Positions 48,776 through 59,937 of a stretch of 64,000 nucleotides of DNA are shown piece by piece (the stretch's first letter is position 1; each line of letters starts with the position of its first letter). The notes beneath the pieces are model-generated. The model made no database searches, was not told the DNA's origin, and saw only the letters and a program-made list of their open reading frames with translations. A program made the position numbers and the translations under genes. Origin of the DNA: Panorpa germanica (Eukaryota; Arthropoda; Insecta; Mecoptera; Panorpidae). The DNA lies in contig OY783220.1 of the NCBI GenBank assembly GCA_963678705.1, positions 4,857,001 to 4,921,000 of the forward strand, written 5' to 3'.

Positions 48776-51700
48776 TTAAAATCGTCTACGTTTATTCTGA
48801 TAATCATCACCACCACGTCGATTATCATTGCCCCAATTTCCTCGATTGCCTCCCCCTCCTCCTCTTTTAGCTGAGTTGTTATCATCGAATCTGTTTCCAC
48901 CACGACCGCCATGACCGTGATCATATTCCATATAACCACCCATATCCTATTATGTTATATTTATTTATAAATCCAGACAAAATAGACGGCGTCATCAGAT
49001 CACATTTCGTTTAATTTCATCCAGTAGTATTCAAAACACGCATCAATTTGAATAAGTGCAAGTGCATTTGAAGTAGATCAAACGTAGATTCGCCAACAAT
49101 AAAACATAGAAAAGGAGAAATTTTCACTTGTTACAACTATTCAAAACTACTCATTATTAAAAGTTAAGAAAAATCTTATAAAAATATTAACAGCACAGAA
49201 ATACTCAATATCTAAGAAATATTAAAATCGTCACGATTCCATTTATTTTAACAAATTTAATCTTCAATAGATTTTATGACGAAGAGTCAATTGCATGTAA
49301 ATGCTCCTCTTTTTACTAATCTATTGACCCCGAACCCCAAAAGCTCTGTAGTTTGTTTGCGATATATAATAAACACCTTCAATTTGCAACAATATATGCA
49401 TGAACGTATTTAATATCAGTTGTTGAAATTGGCATTTCTGTGCCTTTGAAATTCGATTAGGTGAAATCATAATAAAAATGAATACAAATCTAAACAAAAC
49501 TTTTACATATTGTCCAAAATTAGTTTTCTATAGTGTTATAGGAAGTTTTTTGTATAGTAAGCAAGATATAACTATATTCAAATTATTATGAATATACCTT
49601 TAAATCGAATAATGCATTTAATAAGTATGAATTAGTATCTAATTAATACAATACGCAGTATAGAGTAAATGATGTGTGCAAAGAAAAATACCAAGGAGAC
49701 GTTTAATCATATGCGAAGTAATAAGTAATACGAAGCCATAAATAATCTAAACTAAACTTACAATACAGTTAAGTTATGTATAGTAATATTAAACATTTTA
49801 TGCTTTCATTTCGTAGGTTACAGTATTGCGGAATAAGACGAGGTCTGTAAATGTCAGATTTGTTGTATTGTAGTTACAAGTATAAAAAGCTTTCATTAAA
49901 AAAAAAAAACGATTCATATAAAAATATTCCATTTAAATTGCAATTATTAATCAACATGATCTTATATGATTCATAAACGATATACTTGTACCTGCAATAT
50001 GAAAAAAAAATCACTATATTGATGACTTATTGTATAAATTTCTAATTTAAATATTAAAATCTTTAAAAAAAATTCATATAACAACCCAAACCCGTTAGGC
50101 TCATTATAAGGATTACAATGTAGAACTTCAGTGTTGTTGAAATTGCTGACAAATTTAATTATCAGTCTTAAAAAAAATATATAAAGATCGCAGATATAAA
50201 TATTCATAAGGTGCTTTTAATTAGATGTATTAAGACGAATACTAAACAATATAAAGTTTATATCAGTTATTTGAAATGAATAATATATATGAAATTCGAT
50301 AATATAAATCCCATCCCCAACATTCTTTTCGATGAATCTTTGTTTATAGATTTATCACAAATACATAAATCAATATTCTATTTTCTCAAATTTCTTTCAG
50401 TTATAGGTACAAACACTGGATAAAACAAGTATCCAACACATCGACAGGGTAATTTAATAGTTTTCGTAAAGATGCACATCGCTGTCAAATATCACATCTC
50501 ACATAAGCTCCCAGAATATCATGCAAGATCCACTCTCATTACACATACGAAAGAGTTTACGAATCTTTGGCATTCTTCTAGCAATCTTGTCTAGTTTAAT
50601 AAGACATTTCGAAAGTATATGATCATGTCATTCAGATGACAATAATCATGTTTATACGATTATTTATATTATAATATGATTAAAATTCCCATTGGCATAT
50701 ACTATAAATTATAATATAACGTTACTTTCATAAATAAATAATTACCCATACACGTAATAAAATAACAGAACGAATCCTGCACACACCAATTACTTAATTA
50801 TTATCTTCAATAAGTTTTGAACTAGATAATATTAGACAAGTAATTGAAACATATATAATACTGAAATATATTAATACGAAAAAAATAAAAGTTTAGTTGT
50901 AATTACTCCACTTATACGTTATTATTTTATCAATATTTGCAAAAAAAATCTGCAAACATTGTAAAACGAAAATAAAATTAATAAATATTTGTTTCACTAA
51001 ATTCTTTTGTATAATCTAAGAAGTTGTTTGTATAAATAATTAGATAATATTCATGAAAAAGGTTTATTTTGTCATCAAGACAAATTTCAGCAAGTTTCAT
51101 TCGAGTTTGTATTATTGATTCTTTTTTAAATACGTTTTTTAAATAAGCTTAAAATAACATATCAAAATGTGATACATATATATACAAATTATTTGGTGTA
51201 GTTGTCGCCAAATCTGGCAGCTTACAAAACAGACGTTTATCGTAGATATACCATTATGGTTGCATAAAAATCCCCAAACCCCAATGTTAATAAATATAAA
51301 TCAGCATTACATACACTTATGTTGCAAGTCTAAGATTACTAATTGCTGCTGCGATTAGTTGAGAAGAAAGAATAACTATTGTATTCTTTTTTTATATAAC
51401 AAAAACCACAAAAAAAACATTGAAACCTGAATAAGGCATATTCAGGTTTTACTCGTAATAAAATTAGATAAATAATATGAAAAATGGTACGTTACCCCAT
51501 GCATATGTCCACCGCCTGTAAAAAAAATTTATTACTTTTAGTAAGAAGTAATATTAATAACAAACATCAGAAATTATTTGTTTCCTTATATAAAATACTC
51601 ATATATAATAAATTTGGCACAAGTTTAATCCAATTAATGTATGGAAGAAGTTGTCACGTTTTTCACACGAATGTTAACGCATATAACTTTTTGAAGCTTA

Positions 51701-54700
51701 CTCTCAAATACATTTTCGTACCAATAAATAATCGAAAACCGTAATAATGAAAATTATTATTGCTCTGCTGAATTGACGAGGATCAATTACAAATTGAACC
51801 GTTGAATCCGAATCAACAATAAAAGGCCCAGCAGAGGTTGTAAATACACTCGCGAAATGTAAATTGTATAACAAATTCATTTTATGGACTACTTATCGGT
51901 GCATGACAAACGTATTTTGAGAGATTGCGGTATAAAGTTTATTAATTGTATTTTAATAAAAAAAAAAATTACCTTGTTCATCATAGTTTCCTGCATCTCT
52001 AGGGGAATCATAGTTTTGTCCTCCCATACCCTGTTCCTGTTGATCAAGCATGGAGTTTAATTGTTGTGCCTGAATCAATAAACATTGTAAGATTTTTACA
52101 CAATGTTTCATTGAATTTGAAGTATTGAGAAAAACATTTTGAATATTGCATTCAATCAATTTCCATATTCCATGCAATATTATTAAATTGAAGGCTTAAA
52201 AATTATTTTTAATTTGTCCGAAATTTATTTTAATTTTAAAATAAAACGGAAGTGATGAATCAAAATAGAACGCAAAAAAAAATAATAAAAATCTTAAAAT
52301 GTCTAAAACAGAATTACACACATTTATACATTCAATTTAATAAACAAACCTGCATAAATAGTGTATTCTCCTGTTGCCTTCTTCGTAATTCTTCTTCTTG
52401 ATGATGCATTCTAGCTTGCATCTCTTCCTGCTGACGCCTCATCATGTCTTCATCACGTGTTCTTTGTTCATCAGCTTGGCGCTCTTTCATTTCCCATTCT
52501 CTTTTTTGACGATCACGGTCTTGCTCACGTTGACGGAGTTCTGAATTTAATAACAAACAACATTAATATCAAAAGCTAAATATGTTCCAAACAAAAGTAA
52601 CTTATTACGTTTATACTCATAACTTAATAAAGCAGCCAAGGGATATTATCACAAAATATCAAACGGTAATTTTTTAAATCATTGTTTAAATAGAAATATA
52701 ATTTAGTAAATTTAACCAGTAACTTTATACCTTCTCTTAACATTTCAGTCTCGTGTTCATATCGGGCATACTCCATCTGAGCTTCTAATTTCTCTTCTTC
52801 CATTAACATTTCACGCTTAAGAGCTTCATTTTTTTGTTTAAATAATTCATGTAATTGCTTCCAGCGTGTGCCGTATTCATGTTCAAAACTACCTGGTTCA
52901 GCAAAACGGGGGCCAACCTATGAAGTTAAATTTCTATTAAACATATGATCACTAGAGTACGCATTCACTGATATAAGAGTATATAGTGGTTCATAACTTA
53001 AAAAGCAGCCTATACGTATTATCATATATACTCAAACGGTAATTTTTGTAATCATTACATGCGTATTTAGTTACATTTACTAATATTTAAACCCACCTGT
53101 CGTGCTTTGAAAAATTCAGGATTTTTGCGTAGTAAATTCTTTTCCATGTAACCATCAATATCATCACTGTGATCATACCCTTCAACAACAACCGGACGGA
53201 GAGATCTGAAATAATATATAAATTAACGTAAACGATCAACAAATTTTGTTAAGTGCAGTGCAAAGATATAAACAAATGATAAATATAACTTACGATGTCA
53301 GGAAGAAGCATTTGTCCGAACAATTTCTAAGGCAGCACATTGCCCCAGCTTTTCTGGAGAATTCTATAATGCCTTCACCAGTAGATTTTCCTCTATCATC
53401 TACAATGATTACGCTGCGTTCAATCTGCAAAACATTTATTGTTTATATAAAATTTAATTAAAAATATTAATCTTATCTTAAAATCTCATACGTAAACACA
53501 CAAAGAACCATTAACAAATATAATGAAGAAAATATATAAAAATGTGTTTTTAATAAATACTATGGTGTTAAAAATAAATAAAATTGCTTACAGCTCCAAA
53601 TATTTCAAAGGCTTTAAAAAGAAGTTCATTTGAGACCCATTGTGTGAGATTTTTAACACGAACGGCTGTTGCATTTGGCGCAAAACGAACTCGTAGGGGA
53701 CGGCCTTTACGAATATGTCCATCAAGTTCACGTTTTGCTCTCTCGGCATTTGCACGATAGTCCTAATGAGAATAAAACATAACCTTAAATTAATTGAACA
53801 AAACTTAACAAAAGCACAATTCTAAATGAAAGATTAAATTGTAGTTATTGTATAGAAAAGGCAATGTACACATACCAATCTTATAAATCCGAAGTTCTTT
53901 TCTTTGTTAATAAATTGCTCATTAGTTTCGCCATAAGGTTTGAAGAGTTCGTTCAATTCTTCCTCAGTAATATCGTTGGTAAGATTACCAATATAGAGGC
54001 GGTTCCTTCCAGCAAATTTAATTTCTGATGTGTCCATGGGGGGAAGCTCTAGTGTTGTACCTTGCATTGATTTAAGTTTTTGCATCATCATATGTTCCTG
54101 AAAATACATATTACTGTTACAAATTCTGTTCAGTGTGTATTGACTTCAAATGTAAGACACGTGGTGTATAATAAATACGGAATTATTTAATAGTAATTAA
54201 GAATATATATACACATACTTCTCCACGTCTGTTAGGTCCACCACCGATGCCGCCGCCGCCACCACCACCACCTCTGCGGTTATCGTCATCTTTGTTGTCC
54301 ATACTGTTGTTGGGCTGGAAAAATCATTATGAAAAATAAAATAACCTTTTTATTTATTTAGTATAAGAAAAACGATGCAAACGACTCGCCATTTTGTAAT
54401 GATATGCTAGCTCTACGTTCTACCGCCATTACTATCATCATACACATTTTAATATATACCTTAATATCTTGTAAAAGTGGTTTTGGTTGCTGTTGTTGTT
54501 GTTGTTGAGGTCCACGATTTTGGTTTCTCATTTGATTTCCCCCACGACCTCCAAAGCGGCTACCACCTCGGCCCCCACGTTGTGGCCCGCCTCCAGTACC
54601 ACTACCAGCATTACCACCGATGTTAGTAACAGTATTCGGTTTCTTATGTTGTGGAGGTCCATTTGTATTATTTGCGACAGGCTCAGGCTTCACTTGAGTA

Positions 54701-54705
54701 TCCAT
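48776..54705 (-). CDS. nonA: NonA/hrp65-type DBHS RNA-binding protein (NONO/PSPC1/SFPQ family)
   Basis: Minus-strand exons: 54705-54460, 54314-54219, 54097-53876, 53762-53592, 53424-53294, 53205-53097, 52917-52731, 52540-52350 and 52069-51973; all are GT/AG with phases in register. The N-terminus is Gly/Arg/Gln-rich (RGG-like, poly-Q). RRM1 covers about residues 147-217 (RNP2 'LYIGNL', RNP1-like 'KNFGFIRL') and RRM2 about 220-300. Then come a NOPS-like segment with 'GYMEKNLLRKNPEFFKARQVGPRFAEPGSFEHEYGTRW' features and a long charged coiled coil rich in Glu, Arg and Gln. DBHS proteins dimerise and act in transcription, splicing and nuclear RNA retention; Chironomus hrp65 travels with mRNP. Two 3' ends are possible. 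Terminal exon 49343-49321 (short tail ending FGVRGQ, AATAAA near 49245) is in phase with exon 9, giving ~490 residues. A Gly-rich exon 48946-48776 ending NKRRRF is typical of the family but needs phase 0, so an alternative or extra small exon is required. Confidence 0.88.
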
Positions 54706-55015
54706 TTTAGTTGGAATGATGGTGAATTGTAAATGGTACTAAATAAAATAAAAACACAAAGCAATCCAACCAACACAGCACTTGTTCAAAGAATGACCGA
54801 GATGATGCTTAATGGAGAACGACTGTAATGCCGGATATTGGGTTTGTGTGACGTCGTAGTATGCTTATTCGCTCTATCGGATATATAACCCAGAGACAAT
54901 CGAGACAGCATGCAGATATAGTAGGCATTTATACTGCCATATCAAGCAGTTTTATAAAAATAGTGTTACTGATAATAAACCTATTGAACGCTAGATGACG
55001 ATAAATAATAACAAT

Positions 55016-55280
55016 TGTGGCGGCAAAGAGCCATCCGTCACGCCTCTACAGGCGAATAGACGACATAACTAAGAACTGTATAATCGTTCATTCCTACAGC
55101 GACTAGCGACCAGCACGGACTTCTACACATTACAACGACACGTTTCAAACTTACAACTATAAGTTTTGTAACGCACTTGTTATAATCATTCATTTCATTA
55201 AATAAATAATATAAACTTTACATTCTGTTAAAAACGCACTTGATTTGTTTTAATAAATATAGTAGTCTAAGATAACTACA
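55016..55280 (+). repeat. 5' LTR
   Basis: It begins TGTGGCGGCAAAG and ends GATAACTACA, with TG..CA ends. It is identical, as far as I can read, to 59673-59937. An AATAAA-containing stretch near position 180-195 of the LTR could supply the poly(A) signal. Confidence 0.93.
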
Positions 55281-55281
55281 T

Positions 55282-55299
55282 TGGTGACCCCGACGTGAT
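55282..55299 (+). other. Primer-binding site for tRNA-Trp
   Basis: TGGTGACCCCGACGTGAT, one base after the LTR, is complementary to the 3' end (including CCA) of insect tRNA-Trp over 18 bases. It primes minus-strand reverse transcription. Confidence 0.85.
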
Positions 55300-55317
55300 C
55301 AAGTGTAAACGCACGTT

Positions 55318-55460
55318 ACAAAGTGTTAATCCACGTGCTAAAGTTTTAAACCTCGTGATACAGTGATAAAGTTTAAACCCACGTTACAAAGTGTTAATCC
55401 ACGTGCTAAAGTTTTAAACCTCGAGATACAGTGATAAAGTTCAAACCCACGTCACAAAGT
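55318..55460 (+). repeat. 68-bp tandem duplication in the retrotransposon leader
   Basis: The block starting 'aaagtgttaatccacgtgct' at 55320 recurs at 55388 with few changes, and partial third and fourth echoes ('cacgtgact', 'acacgttttt') follow. It lies in the untranslated leader between the primer site and gag. Confidence 0.7.
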
Positions 55461-55548
55461 TTTTTAACAAAGTGTTAAAACACGTGACTAACTTTCTAAA
55501 ACACGTTTTTAAAATTTAATAATTTACATTCACCCACGCTACAACAAA

Positions 55549-56541
55549 ATGCAGCACGTGGCAGAATCAAACGTACCCTCTCGGCAAGAGCACAGCAGTC
55601 TACCAGACTGTGACGGTGTTCTCAAAAACGACAACCACTCGCAGGCATACCCCCTGCAAAACCCTACAAGCGATCCAGCTCACCAGCGATCGCTACAAAT
55701 GGCTTCAGATTTTGTCCACGCAATTAACCTGCAACTGACTACTTTCAACACAGAATCCCCGGATCTCTGGTTCTCTATCGTGGAAGCGGATTTCGCTGCT
55801 AATCGCATTGTAAACGATGCGCAGAAATATGCGCAACTATTAAAAGCAATTCCTTTCAATGTAATCGTTCAATTGCAAGATATTGTGAACGACCCACCAT
55901 TGAAAGACAAATACGCCACTTTGAAAAACGCAATACTGACGCGTTTCTCGGTATCCAGGAAAAAACAACTGCAAAAGCTACTAAATGAGCGAGTTGTTGG
56001 CGACAAAAAACCGTCACAACTCCTTCGAGAAATGCGAGTGTTGGCAAGGAATTCCGTCACTGACGAAGTTCTACACCAACTATGGATTGAACGACTTCCC
56101 CACAAAATCCATCCACTCCTAATAATATCAGAAAGCCTGGGACTGAACGCGCTCGCAGAAATGGCAGATCGCTTCGTGGATTCATTCGACGTGCTACCTG
56201 TCATGGCTATCCACAAATCAGACAACCACAGCGCAGGCTACAATCGTCCGAGTAGCCCTGTAGCAACTGCAAGGTCAACTACAGTTGAACGTCAACTACA
56301 GGAAATGCAACTGAGTATAAACCGCTGCCAAAGTGACATAGCACAACTGCAGTCCATTAACCAGCAGTTGATAACGCGACTAAATGAATCGGAACGAGTA
56401 AACCTGAAGCAGAACCGATCAAGATCTAGGTCCACACCGAGACAAAATGGTTTTTGTTTTTACCACAACAAATGGGGTAAGGAAGCTAATCGTTGCACAC
56501 TCCCATGCAACTTCAACCAAAATGCGAACCAGGGAAACTAA
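55549..56541 (+). CDS. gag: Gag polyprotein of the CsRn1-type element (330 aa)
   Basis: The frame starts at the first good ATG after the leader and ends at TAA 56539-56541. It forms the nucleocapsid-like particle that packages element RNA. Residues ~60-230 look like the capsid region of Ty3/gypsy Gag ('FNTESPDLWFSIVEADF', 'LLKAIPFNVIVQLQDIV', 'KKPSQLLREMRVLA'). Residues ~265-300 are Gln/Arg/Ser-rich. Near residue 303 is the motif C-x2-H...C-x3-C (CFYHNKWG..C..PC), the CHCC form described for CsRn1 elements in place of the usual CCHC knuckle. The last codons overlap the start of the pol frame and contain the slippery heptamer. No internal stop or frameshift is visible. Confidence 0.9.
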   Translation: MQHVAESNVPSRQEHSSLPDCDGVLKNDNHSQAYPLQNPTSDPAHQRSLQMASDFVHAINLQLTTFNTESPDLWFSIVEADFAANRIVNDAQKYAQLLKAIPFNVIVQLQDIVNDPPLKDKYATLKNAILTRFSVSRKKQLQKLLNERVVGDKKPSQLLREMRVLARNSVTDEVLHQLWIERLPHKIHPLLIISESLGLNALAEMADRFVDSFDVLPVMAIHKSDNHSAGYNRPSSPVATARSTTVERQLQEMQLSINRCQSDIAQLQSINQQLITRLNESERVNLKQNRSRSRSTPRQNGFCFYHNKWGKEANRCTLPCNFNQNANQGN

Positions 56542-59500
56542 CCAAGCTGTCACTAGTTCAGGCAGTTAGTGACAACAATAGCAACAATCTGCCCTCCGAA
56601 CTTCGGCTTCATGTGATCGATAAGGCAACGAACATCAAATTTCTAGTGGATTCAGGCTCCGTAGTATCAATTATACCTGTCGGCACACTGAGATGCAAAC
56701 CAGAGACACACAATCTTACTCTCCATGCAGCAAACGGGTCTTGCATCAAAACGTACGGCAACAAGGTGCTAAAGCTGGATTTAAATCTTCGGAGAAGCTT
56801 CCAGTGGACCTTCATCGTAGCCGACATACAGACGGCAATACTAGGAGCTGACTTCATCATCCACTACAATCTACTGCTAGATTTGAAAAAACAACGTCTT
56901 ATCGATCCACTAACCAACCTCACCACAAAGGGACAAACTATTGCGACTACAACATTCAACGTCTCCACAGTAAGCAATACCATTCCCTCACCTTACGGGG
57001 AAATGCTGAAGAAACACATTGAAATAACAAAACCAACTGATAAACCGAACTTGACTAACTTAGAATATGCACATCATGTGGAAACAAAAGGCATTCCAAC
57101 AGCAGCACGCGCTCGTAAACTAGCCGGAGAAAAGGCCACAGCAGCAAAAGCACAAATATCTGACATGCTACAAAAAGGCATTTTGAGACCATCCAAGAGT
57201 CCCTATGCCAGCCCCATACATATGGTCAGAAAAAAGAACAACGAATGGAGACTCTGCGGTGATTATCGTCAATTGAATGCGAACACTATCGCAGACAATT
57301 ACACACCACCGTTGATTCAAGACTGCTTTCTTCGTCTACCTGACACATGCATATACTCGAAGCTAGATCTAGATAAAGCCTACCACCAAGTGCCAATGCT
57401 CCCAGAACACATACAAAAGACGGCCATCATCACTCCCTGGGGCCTCTACGAATATCTAGTAATGCCATTTGGACTCAAAAACGCAACTCAGACTTTCCAA
57501 CGCTTCATGGACGCCATCTTCAGAGACCTGGATTTTGTATTCATCTACATTGATGACATTCTGGTCATGTCGAAGAGTCAACAGGAACACGAAAGACATT
57601 TACACATCATTTTCGAACGCCTGAAGTCCCACTCACTGAGTGTAAACATCAGCAAATGTTCTTTCGGCCAAACTGAGGTGGAATTTCTGGGCTATATGTT
57701 AAATTCCCAGGGCTACGTCCCCATGAGCAAACGGGTTGATGCCATTACAAATTACAATAGACCTGAAACTATAGAAGAATTGAGACGTTTCCTCGGCATT
57801 GTAAATTACTACAGACGCTGCATCCCACAGGCAGCACACACCCAGACAGCACTCAACAACTATTTGAAACATTCAAAGAAGAAGGACAGAACTAAAATAC
57901 AATGGACCGAAGAATCTGACCAAGCGTTTATTGACATTAAACAAAAGATATCTGAGGTAACATTACTAGCTTTTCCTTCAGAAACAGCCCCCCTAACTTT
58001 GACCACTGACGCTTCATCCACGGCAATAGGTGCCAAACTCGAACAACGCATAGATGAAGTTTGGCAACCACTTGGATTCTTCTCCAGAAAACTAACCGTC
58101 ACTGAGCAACGCTACAGTACCTATGATCGTGAATTACTTGCAATTTACTCGTCCATCAAGTTCTTTCAACACCTCCTAGATTGCAGAACTTTCAAAATTA
58201 AAACCGATCATAAGCCACTCATTTACGCGTTCAAGCAAAAACTGGAAAAAGCCTCAGAACGACAGCTCAGACACCTGGACTTCATTTCACAATTTTCAAC
58301 CGATATCTGCTATGTAAAAGGTGAAGACAATATCATCCCTGACGCTCTGTCACGAATTAACGTTATCTCAATGCCAGCTGTGCTAAGTCCAGAAGCAATA
58401 CAACAAGCTCAACACAACGATGAAGAACTGAGAAACATCGCACAAAACACTTCCTCACTGAAGCTGCACGAACTCGAAGTTGAACCAGGTATTAGAATAC
58501 ACTGTGACATTTCATCTGGTACTGTAAAACCTTTCATTTCAGGCAGTCTCCGCAAGGCAGCATTCGACATCGTACACAACACAGCTCATCCCAGCGGTCG
58601 AACCACCTCTAAACAACTAAGAGAAAAATTTATTTGGCCAGGAATCCGAAAAGATGCTAAACAATGGTCCCGAGAATGCCTAGCGTGCCAACAGTCGAAA
58701 GTTCATCGCCACACAAGATTACAGCCAAACCATATTGACGTTCCAGACACAAGATTCAACCACATACACCTCGACATCATCTTCCTGCCCAAAGTCCGCG
58801 GCTACTCATACTGTCTTACGATCATTGATCGCTTCTCAAGATGGCCAGTAGCAGTTCCAATCCAGGACATGACAGCAGAAACAGTAGCCACAACACTTTT
58901 CGACAGCTGGATTTCACATTATGGGTCTCCTATCACATTAACAACAGACCAGGGCACTCAATTTGAGTCCGAATTATTTAAAGCTCTCACTCAACTTGTA
59001 GGAACTAAAAAAACGCGTACTTCACCATACCATCCACAATCGAACGGCATAGTCGAACGCTTGCACAGAACACTCAAAGCAGCTCTCATGTGTTCACCTA
59101 AGCCATGGTTAGACATATTACCAACTGTCTTACTTGGCCTTAGGACCTCTTTCAAGGAAGATCTTCAAGCTACTCCGGCTGAAATGCTATATGGAACACA
59201 ACTACGCATACCAGGCGAATTTTTTATCTCCGCAGATTTACCATCAGATCCCCAAATATTTTTAGAAAAACATCGTGAATTCATGCGTGGAATTCGCCCT
59301 ACACCGACGGCTCATCATTCAAAAACCAGGATTTTCATTCTAAAGGATTTAAATACATGCACGCACGTCTGGTTACGCTGTGACCATGTTAAATCGCCGC
59401 TAGAACCACCTTATCAAGGCCCATACAAAGTCATCAACCGAATCACAGACAGACTCTACAAAATTTTCATAAATGGAGAAGAAAAAAATGTTTCAATCGA

Positions 59501-59729
59501 GAGACTCAAACCGTGCTACATTAGCAAAACAGATGCAGATCACCAGGATAACTCGATATCGCAGCCAACGCAGCCACATCAATGGACCTCAAACCTTGAC
59601 AAACCCGTACGCACGTATCAACGTAAAGTGACTTTCAAAACTCCTCTTGAAAGCCACTTAGGGGGGAGTGGATGTGGCGGCAAAGAGCCATCCGTCACGC
59701 CTCTACAGGCGAATAGACGACATAACTAA
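56493..59729 (+). CDS. pol: Pol polyprotein: protease, reverse transcriptase, RNase H, integrase
   Basis: This frame is -1 relative to gag and overlaps it by 49 bp; its functional entry is probably frameshifting at 56532-56538 rather than an own start. Counting from 56493, the aspartic protease has DSG at ~53-55, the reverse transcriptase has FVFIYIDDILVM with YIDD at ~352-355, RNase H has LTTDASSTAIGA at ~503, and the integrase zinc region has H..H then C-x2-C (CLACQ) at ~695-730. The integrase core has D in HLDIIFLP, D in TTDQGTQF (~817) and E in NGIVERLH (~852). A GPY-type module (YQGPYKVINRITDRLYKI) follows near 973. All catalytic residues are present and there is no internal stop. The frame ends inside the 3' LTR, so its last ~19 codons are LTR sequence. 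These enzymes copy and integrate the element. Confidence 0.93.
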   Translation: MHTPMQLQPKCEPGKLTKLSLVQAVSDNNSNNLPSELRLHVIDKATNIKFLVDSGSVVSIIPVGTLRCKPETHNLTLHAANGSCIKTYGNKVLKLDLNLRRSFQWTFIVADIQTAILGADFIIHYNLLLDLKKQRLIDPLTNLTTKGQTIATTTFNVSTVSNTIPSPYGEMLKKHIEITKPTDKPNLTNLEYAHHVETKGIPTAARARKLAGEKATAAKAQISDMLQKGILRPSKSPYASPIHMVRKKNNEWRLCGDYRQLNANTIADNYTPPLIQDCFLRLPDTCIYSKLDLDKAYHQVPMLPEHIQKTAIITPWGLYEYLVMPFGLKNATQTFQRFMDAIFRDLDFVFIYIDDILVMSKSQQEHERHLHIIFERLKSHSLSVNISKCSFGQTEVEFLGYMLNSQGYVPMSKRVDAITNYNRPETIEELRRFLGIVNYYRRCIPQAAHTQTALNNYLKHSKKKDRTKIQWTEESDQAFIDIKQKISEVTLLAFPSETAPLTLTTDASSTAIGAKLEQRIDEVWQPLGFFSRKLTVTEQRYSTYDRELLAIYSSIKFFQHLLDCRTFKIKTDHKPLIYAFKQKLEKASERQLRHLDFISQFSTDICYVKGEDNIIPDALSRINVISMPAVLSPEAIQQAQHNDEELRNIAQNTSSLKLHELEVEPGIRIHCDISSGTVKPFISGSLRKAAFDIVHNTAHPSGRTTSKQLREKFIWPGIRKDAKQWSRECLACQQSKVHRHTRLQPNHIDVPDTRFNHIHLDIIFLPKVRGYSYCLTIIDRFSRWPVAVPIQDMTAETVATTLFDSWISHYGSPITLTTDQGTQFESELFKALTQLVGTKKTRTSPYHPQSNGIVERLHRTLKAALMCSPKPWLDILPTVLLGLRTSFKEDLQATPAEMLYGTQLRIPGEFFISADLPSDPQIFLEKHREFMRGIRPTPTAHHSKTRIFILKDLNTCTHVWLRCDHVKSPLEPPYQGPYKVINRITDRLYKIFINGEEKNVSIERLKPCYISKTDADHQDNSISQPTQPHQWTSNLDKPVRTYQRKVTFKTPLESHLGGSGCGGKEPSVTPLQANRRHN
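56532..56538 (+). promoter_or_regulatory. Probable -1 ribosomal frameshift site
   Basis: GGGAAAC lies in the gag frame as G GGA AAC, a perfect X XXY YYZ heptamer, and is followed at once by the gag TAA. Pol is open in the -1 frame across this point. A one-base backward slip would therefore give Gag-Pol. I could not evaluate a downstream pseudoknot. Confidence 0.75.
59660..59672 (+). other. Polypurine tract
   Basis: AGGGGGGAGTGGA lies just before the 3' LTR and would prime plus-strand DNA synthesis. It lies within the pol frame. Confidence 0.8.
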
Positions 59730-59937
59730 GAACTGTATAATCGTTCATTCCTACAGCGACTAGCGACCAGCACGGACTTCTACACATTACAACGACACGT
59801 TTCAAACTTACAACTATAAGTTTTGTAACGCACTTGTTATAATCATTCATTTCATTAAATAAATAATATAAACTTTACATTCTGTTAAAAACGCACTTGA
59901 TTTGTTTTAATAAATATAGTAGTCTAAGATAACTACA
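59673..59937 (+). repeat. 3' LTR
   Basis: 265 bp, beginning TGTGGCGGC and ending AACTACA, apparently identical to the 5' LTR. The first 57 bp are the end of the pol frame. It is followed by the CAAT target duplication. Confidence 0.93.

Noticed and set aside
55856..58102. Minus-strand open frames within gag and pol
   Set aside because: They are antisense shadows of intact retrotransposon frames.
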